NCBI RefSeq assembly: GCF_900639985.1
Contig: NZ_CAAAIM010000009.1
Location: forward strand, 1-64,000
Source of the DNA: Legionella rowbothamii
GTDB lineage: Bacteria; Pseudomonadota; Gammaproteobacteria; Legionellales; Legionellaceae
Reading direction: 5' to 3'
DNA length: 64,000 bases
Under the pieces are notes generated by a model, which did not search any database, had not been told where the DNA came from, and worked only from the letters and a program-made list of their open reading frames with translations. Below are positions 26,860-36,149 of the stretch, piece after piece (position 1 is the stretch's first letter; each line of letters begins with the position of its first letter). A program made the position numbers and the translations under genes.

Positions 26860-28350
26860 CTACTCAGAAAATGGTTTCATTCTATTCTGATATCTTTCTT
26901 CTGCTTCTATTTCTAATTTTTCCAAAGAATCTCGATTTTTAAACCAAGAAAACCATCCTGTTCTCGGAGCACTAACCACGTTATCTCTCAGTTTCTGATT
27001 AGCTGCATCAATAATTTTGATATTGTCATTATCAGAGCATCCATTAATAAAAGAAAAAATGTGAAAGTATATATCTACTGGAATTTTTCCTTCTCTAACT
27101 AATTGCTGCCCTTGAAAGGCCCAGACATTTGCGGCTGTTGATATATAGCCTTTTGCTTGTTCCAAATTGAGGTTATTTTCTCTCATCAGTTGATTTAGCT
27201 TTTCTGCCCTCTTCATTAGTTGAGGGAAGTGCTGAAGCATATACTCTTCTATAATTTGCTTTCTTTCTTTTTCACTGTGAGTAGATTGCTTTAAATTCAA
27301 TAAATCCATAATATATTGTTCTGCAATACACTTTCTTAGTTCTTGAGCATGGGTAAAACTCATCAGAGGTAACAGATTCGCTTCATTAATATACCCTCCT
27401 AGTCCATAGCTCGCTGCAGCCCAATCTGCATAGCGGGCAGCCCCTTTTTGAGACAAGAGCTCATTGACCTCTTTTATGTACCCTCCTTTCGCATAACTTG
27501 ATAGAGCACACTCTGGAGCGGCTCCTTGGTTGATGAGTTGGTTGACCGGGATACTATGTCCTCCTTGTGCATAGGCGAAAACCAGATCGTTATTACTTAT
27601 GGACTGGCGCACTTGAGCCATGAGTTGCTTAACCTGAAGGCTGTGTCCACCTTTCGCATAGCCGTTTAGAGCACACGCTAGGGGCTCTCTTTGCGCCATC
27701 AGTTGGTTAACTTCATGCACATGTCCACCCATCGCATATCCTGCCAATGCGTCATTTTTATCAAGGATTTCTGTGTCCAGTTCTTTGACTTCGTGCACAC
27801 GCCCACTTATCGCATAGCCTTCTATGGCGTAATTCTTATTCGCTCCCTCCGCAATCAGTTGGTTGACCACCTGCACATGTCCACCTATAGCAAACCCCAT
27901 GGTAGTGTTACCTCTACTAGCTCCTTGCGCGATGAGCTGTTTGGCTTCATGAACATGACCGCCTATCCCAAAGCCTTCTGCGGCATAATCTTTGTTCACA
28001 CCTTGTGCAATTAATTGATTAACCTCGTGGACATAACCTCCTATCGCAAAGCCTTTTGCAGCGTGATTTTTACTAGCTCCTTGCGCAATCAGTTGATTAG
28101 CCATACGGATATGACCTCCCATTGCATATCCCTGTACAGCATAATTTATGCTCAAATTAAACCGTTTTAACAAAAACTCAACTGCTTCGATGTTGTTTTC
28201 CTTAGCCAGTAACATCACCGCATTCTCTGCACAGTAAAAGGCCCCCAGAGAAAAACCTTCGTTTTCCAGATGAGCTAACTCAATTTCATCCTTGCTCTTA
28301 GCGAGTTGATAAACCAGATGAACCAGAGATTCGGGAGAAAGTTCTTTCAT
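26860..28350 (-). CDS. 26-residue ankyrin-like repeat protein with F-box-like C-terminus, candidate effector
   Basis: 496 residues with AAGGA before the start. Residues about 74-330 hold some ten repeats of 26 residues (GYAMGGHVHEVNQLIAQGAN type). They read like ankyrin repeats (GH.EVV.LL..GA) lacking the TPLH turn; canonical ankyrin repeats are 33 residues. Residues about 335-410 are helical. IPVDIYFHIFSFI (423-435) resembles an F-box opening helix, so the protein could dock host Skp1 with the repeats as substrate binder. The F-box call is motif-level only. The ankyrin relation is probable, the effector role inferred. Confidence 0.6.
   Translation of the reverse strand: MKELSPESLVHLVYQLAKSKDEIELAHLENEGFSLGAFYCAENAVMLLAKENNIEAVEFLLKRFNLSINYAVQGYAMGGHIRMANQLIAQGASKNHAAKGFAIGGYVHEVNQLIAQGVNKDYAAEGFGIGGHVHEAKQLIAQGASRGNTTMGFAIGGHVQVVNQLIAEGANKNYAIEGYAISGRVHEVKELDTEILDKNDALAGYAMGGHVHEVNQLMAQREPLACALNGYAKGGHSLQVKQLMAQVRQSISNNDLVFAYAQGGHSIPVNQLINQGAAPECALSSYAKGGYIKEVNELLSQKGAARYADWAAASYGLGGYINEANLLPLMSFTHAQELRKCIAEQYIMDLLNLKQSTHSEKERKQIIEEYMLQHFPQLMKRAEKLNQLMRENNLNLEQAKGYISTAANVWAFQGQQLVREGKIPVDIYFHIFSFINGCSDNDNIKIIDAANQKLRDNVVSAPRTGWFSWFKNRDSLEKLEIEAEERYQNRMKPFSE
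27361..28131 (-). repeat. tandem 78-bp ankyrin-like units
   Basis: About ten 26-codon units; protein cores GYAMGGH, GFAIGGY, GFGIGGH and GYAKGGH recur every 26 residues. Diverged at DNA level, so older than the PPR repeats. Confidence 0.8.
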
Positions 28351-28584
28351 ATTTAATCCTTACGAGGTTTTAGCTCGTCTATTTTGATACTTAAAGAAAC
28401 ATAATTATTCACATTAAGTTAATTTTGGTCAACCGGGGGTTAATTTACAGCAACGAGATATATGCGATCTTCGGGTACATTATGAGTTATATTTGTTCTG
28501 TAGGTGGTTAATTTGTACGGATATTTGTTTAAATTTCTAATTAGGAAAGATCTATTTTCCAAAATATGAACTTATGGTTACAGC
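28351..28584. other. intergenic region with 37-bp repeat copy 2
   Basis: Contains the 37-bp repeat at 28533-28573 and presumably the promoter of the leftward 26-residue-repeat gene. No gene. Confidence 0.45.
28533..28573 (+). repeat. 37-bp dispersed repeat, copy 2
   Basis: Inverted copy of 2237-2277 with about two mismatches across some 37 bases. It ends 11 bases before an IS6-type inverted repeat. Confidence 0.6.
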
Positions 28585-29275
28585 GGCTCTGTTACAAAAA
28601 AGAACTTATTTATACTTTAATCTACTAGATTTCTAAAATGGACTATTCCGATGCGCTCGACCAAACCTATAGCCTTTAAATGGCGTTATTTTCAAGGCGA
28701 ATTGATCCTGCAATGTGTTCGTTGGTATTGTAAATACGGAATTAGCTATAGAGATTTGGAGGAGATGATGGCGGAGCGTGGATTAGCCGTAGATCATACA
28801 ACCCTGTACCGCTGGGTTCAGCGTTATGTCCCGGAATTAAAAAAGCGACTTGAATGGCATAAGAAGCGTTATTCTCGACGTTGGCATTTGGATGAAACGT
28901 ACATCAAGATAAAAAGGCGAATGGAAGGACCTGTATCGTGCCGTTGATGAACGAGGCAATACTATTGATTTTTATCTATCGCATCGACGTAATGCCATTG
29001 CTGCCAAACGATTTCTTAAGAAGCTAAAAAAGGGTAATCTAACTTGTGATATTGGAGTGATTAATACGGATAAAAATCCAGCCTATGGTCAAGCGATTGA
29101 AGAGTTAAAACAGGAAGATACACTTGCTGAATACGTTCAGCACTTACAAATTAAATACCGTAATAATCTCCTGGAAGCAGATCATGGAAAGCTTAAGCGC
29201 CTTATTAACCCAGCCAGGGGATTTCAGTCCATGAAAACTGCCTATACAACGATTAAAGGTTTTATGGGCTGTTGA
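28585..29275 (+). mobile_element. IS6-family element, damaged and lacking its right end
   Basis: The left inverted repeat GGCTCTGTTACAAAAAAG is at 28585-28602, the transposase pseudogene at 28651-29275. No matching right inverted repeat was found downstream. The right end is replaced by a 148-bp inverted-repeat element. Confidence 0.8.
28651..29275 (+). pseudogene. IS6-family (DDE) transposase with frameshift and truncated C-terminus
   Basis: The first frame (28651-28947) encodes FKWRYFQGELILQCVRWYC, the HTH (HTTLYRWVQRYVPEL) and the first catalytic Asp in WHLDETY. The coding signal then shifts frame near 28915 and continues DLYRAVDERGNTIDFYL, with the second Asp in INTDKNPAY and the Glu in LEADHGKLKR. 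The DDE triad is thus retained but split by a one-base shift. The C-terminal tail after TTIKGF is lost; the frame ends GFMGC just where the 148-bp element begins. Usual length is about 230-240 residues. Confidence 0.9.
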
Positions 29276-29418
29276 CAATTCGTCTTAGCCTACGTCCCGC
29301 GGTTTACCCGCGTGATCCAAGTACTGATGAACATAGCTAAAGTGCTTAGTTATTAGTCAGATCGATTATGGATTCGCGCACAAGTCCCGGGACGTAAGCG
29401 GTGGGATGAATTGTCAAC
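29271..29418. mobile_element. 148-bp MITE-like inverted-repeat element
   Basis: The left end GTTGACAATTCGTCTTAGCC and the reverse complement of the right end (GTTGACAATTCATCCCACCG) agree over about 11 bases perfectly and about 30 bases imperfectly, both followed by TACGTCCCG. The interior has no frame. It sits exactly at the truncated end of the IS6 transposase. I could not fix a target duplication by eye. Confidence 0.65.
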
Positions 29419-29532
29419 TGCTCCAAATATTTAAAGAATATTTTTTTATTTCAGGATAAAAATGTACTGAGATACCTGGCAATTATTAATTTGCCAGGTA
29501 AAAATACTTATTAACTAATAAACAGCGGTTAA

Positions 29533-31245
29533 TTAATCATCCCCACCACTCACTGACAAGATCTGCGAAGATCCTATGATGGGTACATTGGAGATAAACC
29601 AATCTTCACCGCCATTCAAGCTATAATAACCTATCCCCTGGACTGGAACAGTGTTCAAGCCAACAGCAGTGCAATATTGCTGAGAGGTATCACAAAATAT
29701 ATCAATAAGCCTTTTGTTATTAGGTGATGGCAGAGTTTTCTGTAGCCAATTTTGGCCCAAATCAATTGATTTTAAAACGACACCAACATCAACAAGACTT
29801 GTACCTACAGAAATACAATTTACTAAATCAGCGGTACAACTAACACCCAATAGATTTCCTGCTATTGGTGGGAGGCTTGAGGGAGTCCAAATATTATTGA
29901 TATAAGAGGCCGCATAGATCCCATAGCCAACAACAATACTATCTAAACCCGTGCTTTTGTTAACTGAAATATCATAAAATAAAGTTCCTCCTGGTGGGGT
30001 TGAACCGGCCGGTACCCAAGTTACACCACTATTACTGGAATTATAAATTACCCCCCCTCCCACCGCAGTACAGTTAGTCACTGTTGCATCACATGAAAGA
30101 CCGTCTCTAAGATAAAAAGGAGGAGTACCAGGGATGGGATCAGAAAGAGCCCAGGTAACACCGCCATCACTTGTAGTATTAGCGAATCCTTGCGTCTGCC
30201 CACCTAATATGGTTGTTCCTGTGGCAACGCATTTATTTGCAGTATTATCACAATAGATTTTATCGAATGCTCCTGAAGTAGCACCTAAGGGATTCTGCCC
30301 CGATACCTGCGGAGACCAGCTTTGCCCACCATCAATCGTTGTGTAGGATATAGGTTGTGATCCAGAGGAAATATTATACCCTACAGCAATACACTTTAAT
30401 CCCGTGCTACCACAACTAATACCAAGCAAATTGGCATCTACTAGTGATACAGGTTGATTAGGCGATAGAATCCAGTTTGCCCCATTATCAATGGAGTAAT
30501 AACTGACCAGGTTGGAACCAGCAATGCCTACAGCAACCCTCCTGCGGAGAGGCTCTACATTAATAGGGATAGTTACCAGATTTGAATTGCTACCCTGAAT
30601 CAGTATATTCTCATTAGTTATCGCTGCTGTAGCTGAAAAATCTAAAGTACAGCTGCTATTCACAGCCAAAGTACCCCCGACAACACAGGTCGAACTCGGA
30701 TTAATATTCAAATTAGCAGGTAGGGTGACTTGTAAATCATTTAAATTAACCGTAGCTGATTGATTGGTTACTGTAACCACGCCTGTGGTATTAATCACAA
30801 AAGTTAAGCTAGCAGGATTAACACTAATAGTAGTCAATAGAATAGGACTAGTTCCGCGCTTAATTTGTAATTGATTGGACAAGGAGGGCTGATAACATTG
30901 ATTAGGATTACCTTCCTCGCATAAGATAGGCCCTGAATAAAGCCCTGCAGCAGGAATTAAACTACCATTAATAGTCAAGATTAAACTACAGGTGCTGCCT
31001 TTTCCTACTAAATAACAAGGTGAAGCACTTACGCCTGGAGTAGCGGTTAACACTAGTTTTTTAGTCTTGGTGGATTGATTAGTAACCGTATATTGAACTG
31101 TGGCTGTTTGCCCATTGTCAACCAGAACCAACGCAGGGTTAGGCGCTGAAAAGGTCCAGACGGGTGTTGCCGCGTGGGCAAGAGCACTACTTAATATAAT
31201 ACTAAATCCCAAAGATGCAGAACTTAATACCGAAACCTTATTCAT
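29533..31245 (-). CDS. secreted Asp-box beta-propeller protein
   Basis: 570 residues from the ATG at 31245 (AGGGAT upstream). A longer frame from 31404 lacks a site and would bury the signal peptide. Signal peptide about 1-25 (SALAHAA). The N-terminal 115 residues share the four-Cys module of the protein at 23957. A short beta linker (about 120-230) follows. Residues about 235-570 contain six Asp-box motifs (SIDNGANW, TIDGGQSW, TSDGGVTW, SSNSGVTW, SIDLGQNW, SLNGGEDW), each in a blade with a CxxxxxxCxAVG-type Cys pair. Asp-box (BNR/sortilin-type) propellers are seen in sialidases and binding proteins. No glycosidase catalytic set is evident, so a binding role is more likely. Confidence 0.75.
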   Translation of the reverse strand: MNKVSVLSSASLGFSIILSSALAHAATPVWTFSAPNPALVLVDNGQTATVQYTVTNQSTKTKKLVLTATPGVSASPCYLVGKGSTCSLILTINGSLIPAAGLYSGPILCEEGNPNQCYQPSLSNQLQIKRGTSPILLTTISVNPASLTFVINTTGVVTVTNQSATVNLNDLQVTLPANLNINPSSTCVVGGTLAVNSSCTLDFSATAAITNENILIQGSNSNLVTIPINVEPLRRRVAVGIAGSNLVSYYSIDNGANWILSPNQPVSLVDANLLGISCGSTGLKCIAVGYNISSGSQPISYTTIDGGQSWSPQVSGQNPLGATSGAFDKIYCDNTANKCVATGTTILGGQTQGFANTTSDGGVTWALSDPIPGTPPFYLRDGLSCDATVTNCTAVGGGVIYNSSNSGVTWVPAGSTPPGGTLFYDISVNKSTGLDSIVVGYGIYAASYINNIWTPSSLPPIAGNLLGVSCTADLVNCISVGTSLVDVGVVLKSIDLGQNWLQKTLPSPNNKRLIDIFCDTSQQYCTAVGLNTVPVQGIGYYSLNGGEDWFISNVPIIGSSQILSVSGGDD

Positions 31246-31672
31246 GATGATATCCCTAGACGGTGAATACTGCCGTTGAAAAATTTCAAATTTAGCATAA
31301 CGTATATAGGGATATATTTCTAATGGATCCGGTTCGTTTCGGACTACCATAGCGTTTTCGATATTTTTTATGTTGATGTCGCAAATGCTGGTATAGCTTA
31401 CCACCTTGTCTTTTATTAGCTAAATCTAGGGGTCAAGTCTTTTGATAATTGCATTTAACTTTAACTCTAGATGTTCTGCTAATGTATCTTTAATTGAAGA
31501 AAAACTAAGAAGTTCGCCCGATGAAGATTATTTATGGCCTCCATTAAGTAATCCCTGCTCCGAGGTATGCCAGACCTTGCAACATCAACATACCCCAAAT
31601 CTTGATTTAATATTTCGTTGAGCCGAATTGACTCACCTGCACTTCCCTAAGTGAGATGCTGGAAAGAACACA
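31246..31672. other. intergenic region, possible relic
   Basis: One plus-strand frame is open from about 31425 to a TGA near 31621 with protein-like content (EEKLRSSPDEDYLWPPL) but no ATG. It may be a gene remnant. Otherwise nothing seen. Confidence 0.35.
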
Positions 31673-32143
31673 TTAAACTTGTGCTTGTGCAGAATTATTG
31701 GAATTCTCTAGCGGAGTATAGACATCTTTGGAAAACTCACTGGGAATCCAGCCGGTCAGCAGTGTGCCACGATATAGAAGTTGGCACAAAAAGACCGCTT
31801 TGCATAGGTCATTACTGTCATAGGATGAGCATTGGGCACTTTCAAATAGCATGGTAATAGCAAGAGCCATTTGAGCCGCAGAAATACCTGCTTGGAGTAA
31901 GTGCATTGTTTTTTCTGATAGATGTGTATCTGAACGGAAGAATGAATATGTTGAAATAGCCACTTGCGCTAATTTTGTGGGGATCATTGCTGCTGGGGTA
32001 AATGCCTCTAAACTCGAGCTGATTACTTCTGTGGCTGCATTGCTTCGTTGAGCATTGCGATGTCCTGTCGATGAGGAAAACGGGGCGCGTGTGTTGAATG
32101 TGTTCCTTATAGTAGTGAGAGCATTATTAAAAAATCCAGGCAT
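31673..32143 (-). CDS. hypothetical protein with central hydrophobic segments
   Basis: 156 residues, AAGGAT well placed before the ATG. Begins MPGFFNNALTTIRNTFNTRAPF. Residues about 45-75 and 82-105 are hydrophobic and could be membrane helices (ISAAQMALAITMLF). Two Cys-containing segments follow. The short-N-terminus, multi-helix form recurs among small Legionella membrane proteins. Not recognised. Confidence 0.55.
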   Translation of the reverse strand: MPGFFNNALTTIRNTFNTRAPFSSSTGHRNAQRSNAATEVISSSLEAFTPAAMIPTKLAQVAISTYSFFRSDTHLSEKTMHLLQAGISAAQMALAITMLFESAQCSSYDSNDLCKAVFLCQLLYRGTLLTGWIPSEFSKDVYTPLENSNNSAQAQV

Positions 32144-32250
32144 AGAATATCCTTATAATTCAATCAAGAGAAAATTCAAAATCTAATAAAAAATAGCATG
32201 GAATAAACTTAATTGATAGGCATTGACGCTGAAATGCGTGCGGGTTAGTT

Positions 32251-32272
32251 GGCTCTGTTGCAAAAGGAATTA
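32251..32272 (+). repeat. solo IS6-type terminal inverted repeat
   Basis: GGCTCTGTTGCAAAAGGAAT matches the IS6/IS26 terminus for its first 14 bases. No transposase nearby on the plus strand. Confidence 0.55.
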
Positions 32273-32353
32273 GTTTAAAATAAAAAAAATAATCCTCACT
32301 GATGTATTAAAAACCTAGAGAAAAGATTTAAATCAGGGCCTGTTAGGTCACTT

Positions 32354-32912
32354 TTAAAAAGTCAGTTTTGATGTCATCGTTTCTTCTTGCTCAGAGGATT
32401 GTCCTAGACCTGAAAAAACAAAAAGGTCATGTAAGGAAGCCATAGGCAGGACAATTAATCCAACTATTAAATCAATAGGAAAACTTAACAACATAAGTGC
32501 ACTTGCTGCAGCATAGAACGGAACTTTTAAAACAATATTGTTAGGGGCTAATTCAGATTCACTCCAATGCTTTACATCATTAAGTTTAGAATAGTTTGGG
32601 AGAAGGAAACCCCAAACAGCAATCGTCGGTAGCCGAGTAAAAAACCAAGCTGTTGAGAACCAATACCCATCTTTATTATCTTTTGAGGCTGCCATTATAT
32701 TTTCGTAACTACGATCTGAGTAGTGCCATTGTAGTCCAATGTGATTCAATATGCAACAATTGATAAATGCATCTGGTGGAGGTAATTTTTGCCCTCTGGC
32801 TTGGAGCTTTCTGAAAAAGGGGTATGTCAATATTTAGCTTCCATAAGTAACAAAACCCCAAATCGCCTCTCGGTTGATCTTGTCGATTCTCTCTCCAGAA
32901 GAACCAATCCAT
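32354..32912 (-). pseudogene. frameshifted membrane protein gene
   Basis: The frame ending at 32354 (RKLQARGQKLPPPDAFINC ... LMLLSFPIDLIVGLIVLPMA) has two hydrophobic C-terminal segments but only a TTG start at 32830 without a ribosome binding site. A second frame, starting at ATG 32912, encodes MDWFFWRENRQDQPRGDLG...YLWKLNI and joins the first frame at about 32825 if one base is shifted. Together they make one protein of about 185 residues with an aromatic-rich N-terminus. Probably a recently inactivated gene, or a sequencing error. Confidence 0.55.
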
Positions 32913-33287
32913 ATCATATAAACCCGAAATGAGAAAAATCGGACATTAATATAAAATAAAAAAACAGGGTGCTTGTACGATATAATTTGATTGAAATTTA
33001 GTCACAGCACTTTTTTACAAAGATCCTGCTCAGGGCGAGTTGGATATGGTATTCGGGGTTTTCAATAATAAAATTTTTGACTTCATTGGGGGCTGCTATG
33101 AGAAATACGCACATCCATTTGAAGTAAGTCTTATTGATGTAGGATAGGTATTGCTGAATACCCCTGCATACATCCTACTTCAAGGCGTTAAAACTAAAGC
33201 TAAGGGATAGCTTCTTTAATTAAAGATAGAGCGCAATACGGATGAGCAAATAAGACAGGTAGCTTAATGGGTACGAAAAGATGGTTC
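32913..33287. other. intergenic region with a hairpin and possible coding relic
   Basis: A plus-strand frame around 33037-33150 (GELDMVFGVFNNKIFDFIGG) is protein-like but lacks a start. GGTATT-GCTG-AATACC is a small hairpin near 33148-33163. No intact gene. Confidence 0.35.
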
Positions 33288-34424
33288 CTAATGTCTATAG
33301 CTGGTACTCACTCGGTTACGCCCGGCTGTCTTGGCTGCATAAAGCGCACTGTCAGCAGCACTAATAATTTCGTCTCCAGTTCGGCCATCTTCAGGGAAGG
33401 ATGCAACGCCGAAAGAGGCTGTAACTGGGATAGCTGAGCTGCCGTAAAGTATGGGAGCGGCTGCTATGGTGCTTCGCAATTCTTCAGCCCGCTTAATTGC
33501 GAGAGGTTTCTCTACTTTCGGTAATAACAGGAGAAATTCTTCGCCACCATAGCGGCAATAGATGTCGCCTTGGCGAGCATGTTGCCTCAGAAGATTGCCA
33601 AAAACCCGTAATACTTCATCACCGGCAAGATGGCCAAAGTGGTCATTCACCATCTTGAAATGATCCAGATCACCCATGATTATACTAATAGGATAATTAT
33701 TATGTTCAGATAGGAATAGCTCTCGATCTAATGTTTCTTCAAGATAACGACGGTTATAAAGACCAGTCAGAGCATCATGTATTGATTGGTCAAGCAATAT
33801 TTTTTGTAATGCCTGCAATTCATGTTCAGCACGGATGCGTTCGGTTACATCCATAATTAATCCAATAAGTGCGGGTTTGTCATTGATTTCCATGACGCTA
33901 CTATGAACCTCGACATCAATGACTTCGCCATTTTTCCGTAAGCCATGAAATAGGTAAACAACTCGCTTTACTTCGCCAGAAAGTCGTTTTCGGATATTCT
34001 CGGCGATGAGAGGTCTATCCTTTTGGTCGATGATATCGAGTGGCCCTAATTCCCGAATTTCTTCTGCACTATAACCAAAAATTTCATTAAATTTGGCATT
34101 TGAATAACTGAATTTCCCATTCTCAATGATTACAATACCTACTAGAGACTGGCTCACCAAACTGTGGAATTTCTTTTCTGATTCACTTAAAGCACGAGTT
34201 ATTTTTTCATTTTCGCGTAATGCTTGTTCTAGTTCTGCTGTACGGATACGTACTTGTTCTTCTAATATAATGGCCGTCTGGAACAGACTGAAATCAGAAC
34301 TTTGAACACTGGTGCTACGCTCCGCACGATCCATCAAGGCCTGTATTATCTTGTTAAGACGAATGATTTCACTCTTTAACTCCTCTTCGCTGGGGCTGGA
34401 GTTTGGTAGCTCTGTATCAAGCAT
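33288..34424 (-). CDS. PAS-GGDEF diguanylate cyclase
   Basis: 378 residues from the ATG at 34424. This start has AAGGAG upstream and overlaps the stop of the FIST gene, so the two are translationally coupled. A coiled coil spans about 15-90, a PAS domain about 85-197 (KFHSLVSQSLVGIVII ... DVTERIRAEHEL), and a GGDEF domain about 215-378. The active-site loop is RYGGEEF (GGEEF 293-297), an active form. The inhibitory I-site RxxD is present as RQGD (284-287), exactly five residues before it. The product should make cyclic di-GMP from two GTP and be feedback-inhibited. The upstream FIST protein is the probable sensory partner. Confidence 0.92.
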   Translation of the reverse strand: MLDTELPNSSPSEEELKSEIIRLNKIIQALMDRAERSTSVQSSDFSLFQTAIILEEQVRIRTAELEQALRENEKITRALSESEKKFHSLVSQSLVGIVIIENGKFSYSNAKFNEIFGYSAEEIRELGPLDIIDQKDRPLIAENIRKRLSGEVKRVVYLFHGLRKNGEVIDVEVHSSVMEINDKPALIGLIMDVTERIRAEHELQALQKILLDQSIHDALTGLYNRRYLEETLDRELFLSEHNNYPISIIMGDLDHFKMVNDHFGHLAGDEVLRVFGNLLRQHARQGDIYCRYGGEEFLLLLPKVEKPLAIKRAEELRSTIAAAPILYGSSAIPVTASFGVASFPEDGRTGDEIISAADSALYAAKTAGRNRVSTSYRH

Positions 34425-35565
34425 TATCCATCTCCTTCGCATTTGAGCCAATCGCAATTCCAACGAGAGTCTGATTAACATGCACGCCTCGGAATTGTTC
34501 CCCATAAGTGTTAAAACCAATGGTGTTGTTTTGGTGAAAAATTTCTCTAATACGATCTATATTTTCAGGAGAAACTTCTATCTTGCGTAGAATACAATCC
34601 CAGCCGAGAACAAGTTGGGGTGGACCAATTTCAGCACGAAGTTGGGCGAAATTTTCCTCCAGGTTATTTACTAGATTCACTCCTTTAGCTACTCGCAGGA
34701 CCAATCCATTCTCAATGGCGCAGAAAAAAGTTAAGCTGCCATCAGCATTGGCTTTTTGGATAGAACGCACGTAGTTGGTGCCGTCGATCATGACGACAAT
34801 AGGTGAGGCAGCGAATCGCATCGAATCAAGAGTATGCACATCAATACCGAGTATTCGTGCATATTCTTGGGCCGCGGGTAGGCCATTAATTTCCTTAACC
34901 CTACGGTGGGCGGTATCCGCTTCTGTGACAACCAATCTTGTGTCAGTGGCAATAAAATGCTGTGTTTTAAATATTTTAAACGGTAATTTAGTAGTAACCA
35001 AAGTCACAATAGCACTGTCTGAATGAAAACGTCCCTGGAAATACACATAGGTAGAATTGAAGTTAAGGTTATCACCAGCCGAACCCCCAACTAGAGGAAT
35101 TTTTCCCAGTTCACTTTGCAATATCCGTGTGACAGGTTCTTCACGTTTTGATAAGCCATCAATTAACAAAAAGGCAAAGCTGTTTTGAATGTCCGTTTCT
35201 CGTTCCAGACGTTGAAAGAGCTCTTGGGTAAAGTGCTGGCATTTAGAAATTTGTAATTGTTGTAAGTTAGTAAGAAGGCCGGCTACAGCCTTAAAATCAG
35301 TGGCTGAAAAGCTAACTCCTGTCAGGCTGTGATCTAGATACCCGGCAGGACCAATTTCTCCTGCTGTAGTACAACCTACAACTTGTATGCCTGTAAATAA
35401 ACGTTTCATTTCATCTGCCAAGGCATCCAGATCATATTCGCTTGAGCAAAAGAAAACTACTAATTCCATGTTTGGCTGTTTTACGGTTTCGTAAAATTCA
35501 CGTACAGCCTCGCGCGCATTAGTCAGGCAAGATTGAGCTAGACGTATGGAAGAGTTATTCTCCAT
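34417..35565 (-). CDS. FIST-domain sensor protein
   Basis: 382 residues with AGGAG before the ATG. The N-terminal FIST domain (about 30-225) shows ELVVFFCSSEYD, VVGCTTAGEIGPAG and IPLVGGSAGDNLNF. The FIST_C domain (about 225-365) shows LPAAQEYARILG and ends with GFNTYGEQFRGVHVNQT. FIST proteins sense small molecules; NosP-type members bind haem and nitric oxide and regulate c-di-GMP enzymes or kinases in Legionella, Pseudomonas and Vibrio. The ATG/TGA overlap with a diguanylate cyclase fits that role. The haem ligand cannot be assigned by eye. Confidence 0.88.
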   Translation of the reverse strand: MENNSSIRLAQSCLTNAREAVREFYETVKQPNMELVVFFCSSEYDLDALADEMKRLFTGIQVVGCTTAGEIGPAGYLDHSLTGVSFSATDFKAVAGLLTNLQQLQISKCQHFTQELFQRLERETDIQNSFAFLLIDGLSKREEPVTRILQSELGKIPLVGGSAGDNLNFNSTYVYFQGRFHSDSAIVTLVTTKLPFKIFKTQHFIATDTRLVVTEADTAHRRVKEINGLPAAQEYARILGIDVHTLDSMRFAASPIVVMIDGTNYVRSIQKANADGSLTFFCAIENGLVLRVAKGVNLVNNLEENFAQLRAEIGPPQLVLGWDCILRKIEVSPENIDRIREIFHQNNTIGFNTYGEQFRGVHVNQTLVGIAIGSNAKEMDNA

Positions 35566-36149
35566 CGTTTTCTCCTAATTCGTTCCATTGAATAACTTAT
35601 TTATTTATAAAGTATAGATGGATTAAGTTACAGTGGGTATTTAGAGAAGACCCTCTTTTGCTTTATGTTATTAAACTCACCTTAAACGAGCAAGCTGAAA
35701 ATATCATAAATTTCAATAGAGACTTAAGGATTGGTCACACGACGGTTTCTCGATGGGTTCAGCATTATGCTCCTGAGTTAAAGAAAACATCTTGATTGGT
35801 ACAAAAGATGTTACCCTGATGTTTGTGACTCATACCCAAAGCCGCTGAAATTTAGGTTAAATTACAGAAAAGGGTTAAATGCGAAGGGGTACCCATTTTT
35901 CCTTAGGTAAACAAATCTTTTTAAATAAGACACAATATTTATCTTTGCCTCATATGCACTGGCCCTATATGTTTTCCAGTAGGCCATAGACTCGTTATCA
36001 TTAAGATGTCTACAATTAACTGATCCTAAATATGAGTTTTTATAATTAACTAGATTAACTCCCGCTTTATAATTGAGTGTTGTTTTTGTAGATTAAGGTA
36101 TAACTTATGTAATAAATTTTTTGCAATATATATAACGGGGACAACTCAA
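35566..36149. other. intergenic region with IS6 transposase relic
   Basis: Apart from the IS6 relic listed at 35708-35830, the region is AT-rich. The last 80 bases should contain the promoter of the YeeE/YedE pair. Confidence 0.45.
35708..35830 (+). pseudogene. IS6-family transposase relic
   Basis: Encodes IGHTTVSRWVQHYAPELKK, which parallels the HTTLYRWVQRYVPELKK block of the transposase at 28651, then after a one-base shift LDWYKRCYPD. Only about 40 codons remain. Confidence 0.7.

Noticed and set aside
29271..29418. Integron attC site
   Set aside because: The outer ends are GTTGAC...GTCAAC, opposite to the RYYYAAC...GTTRRRY pattern, and no integrase is nearby.
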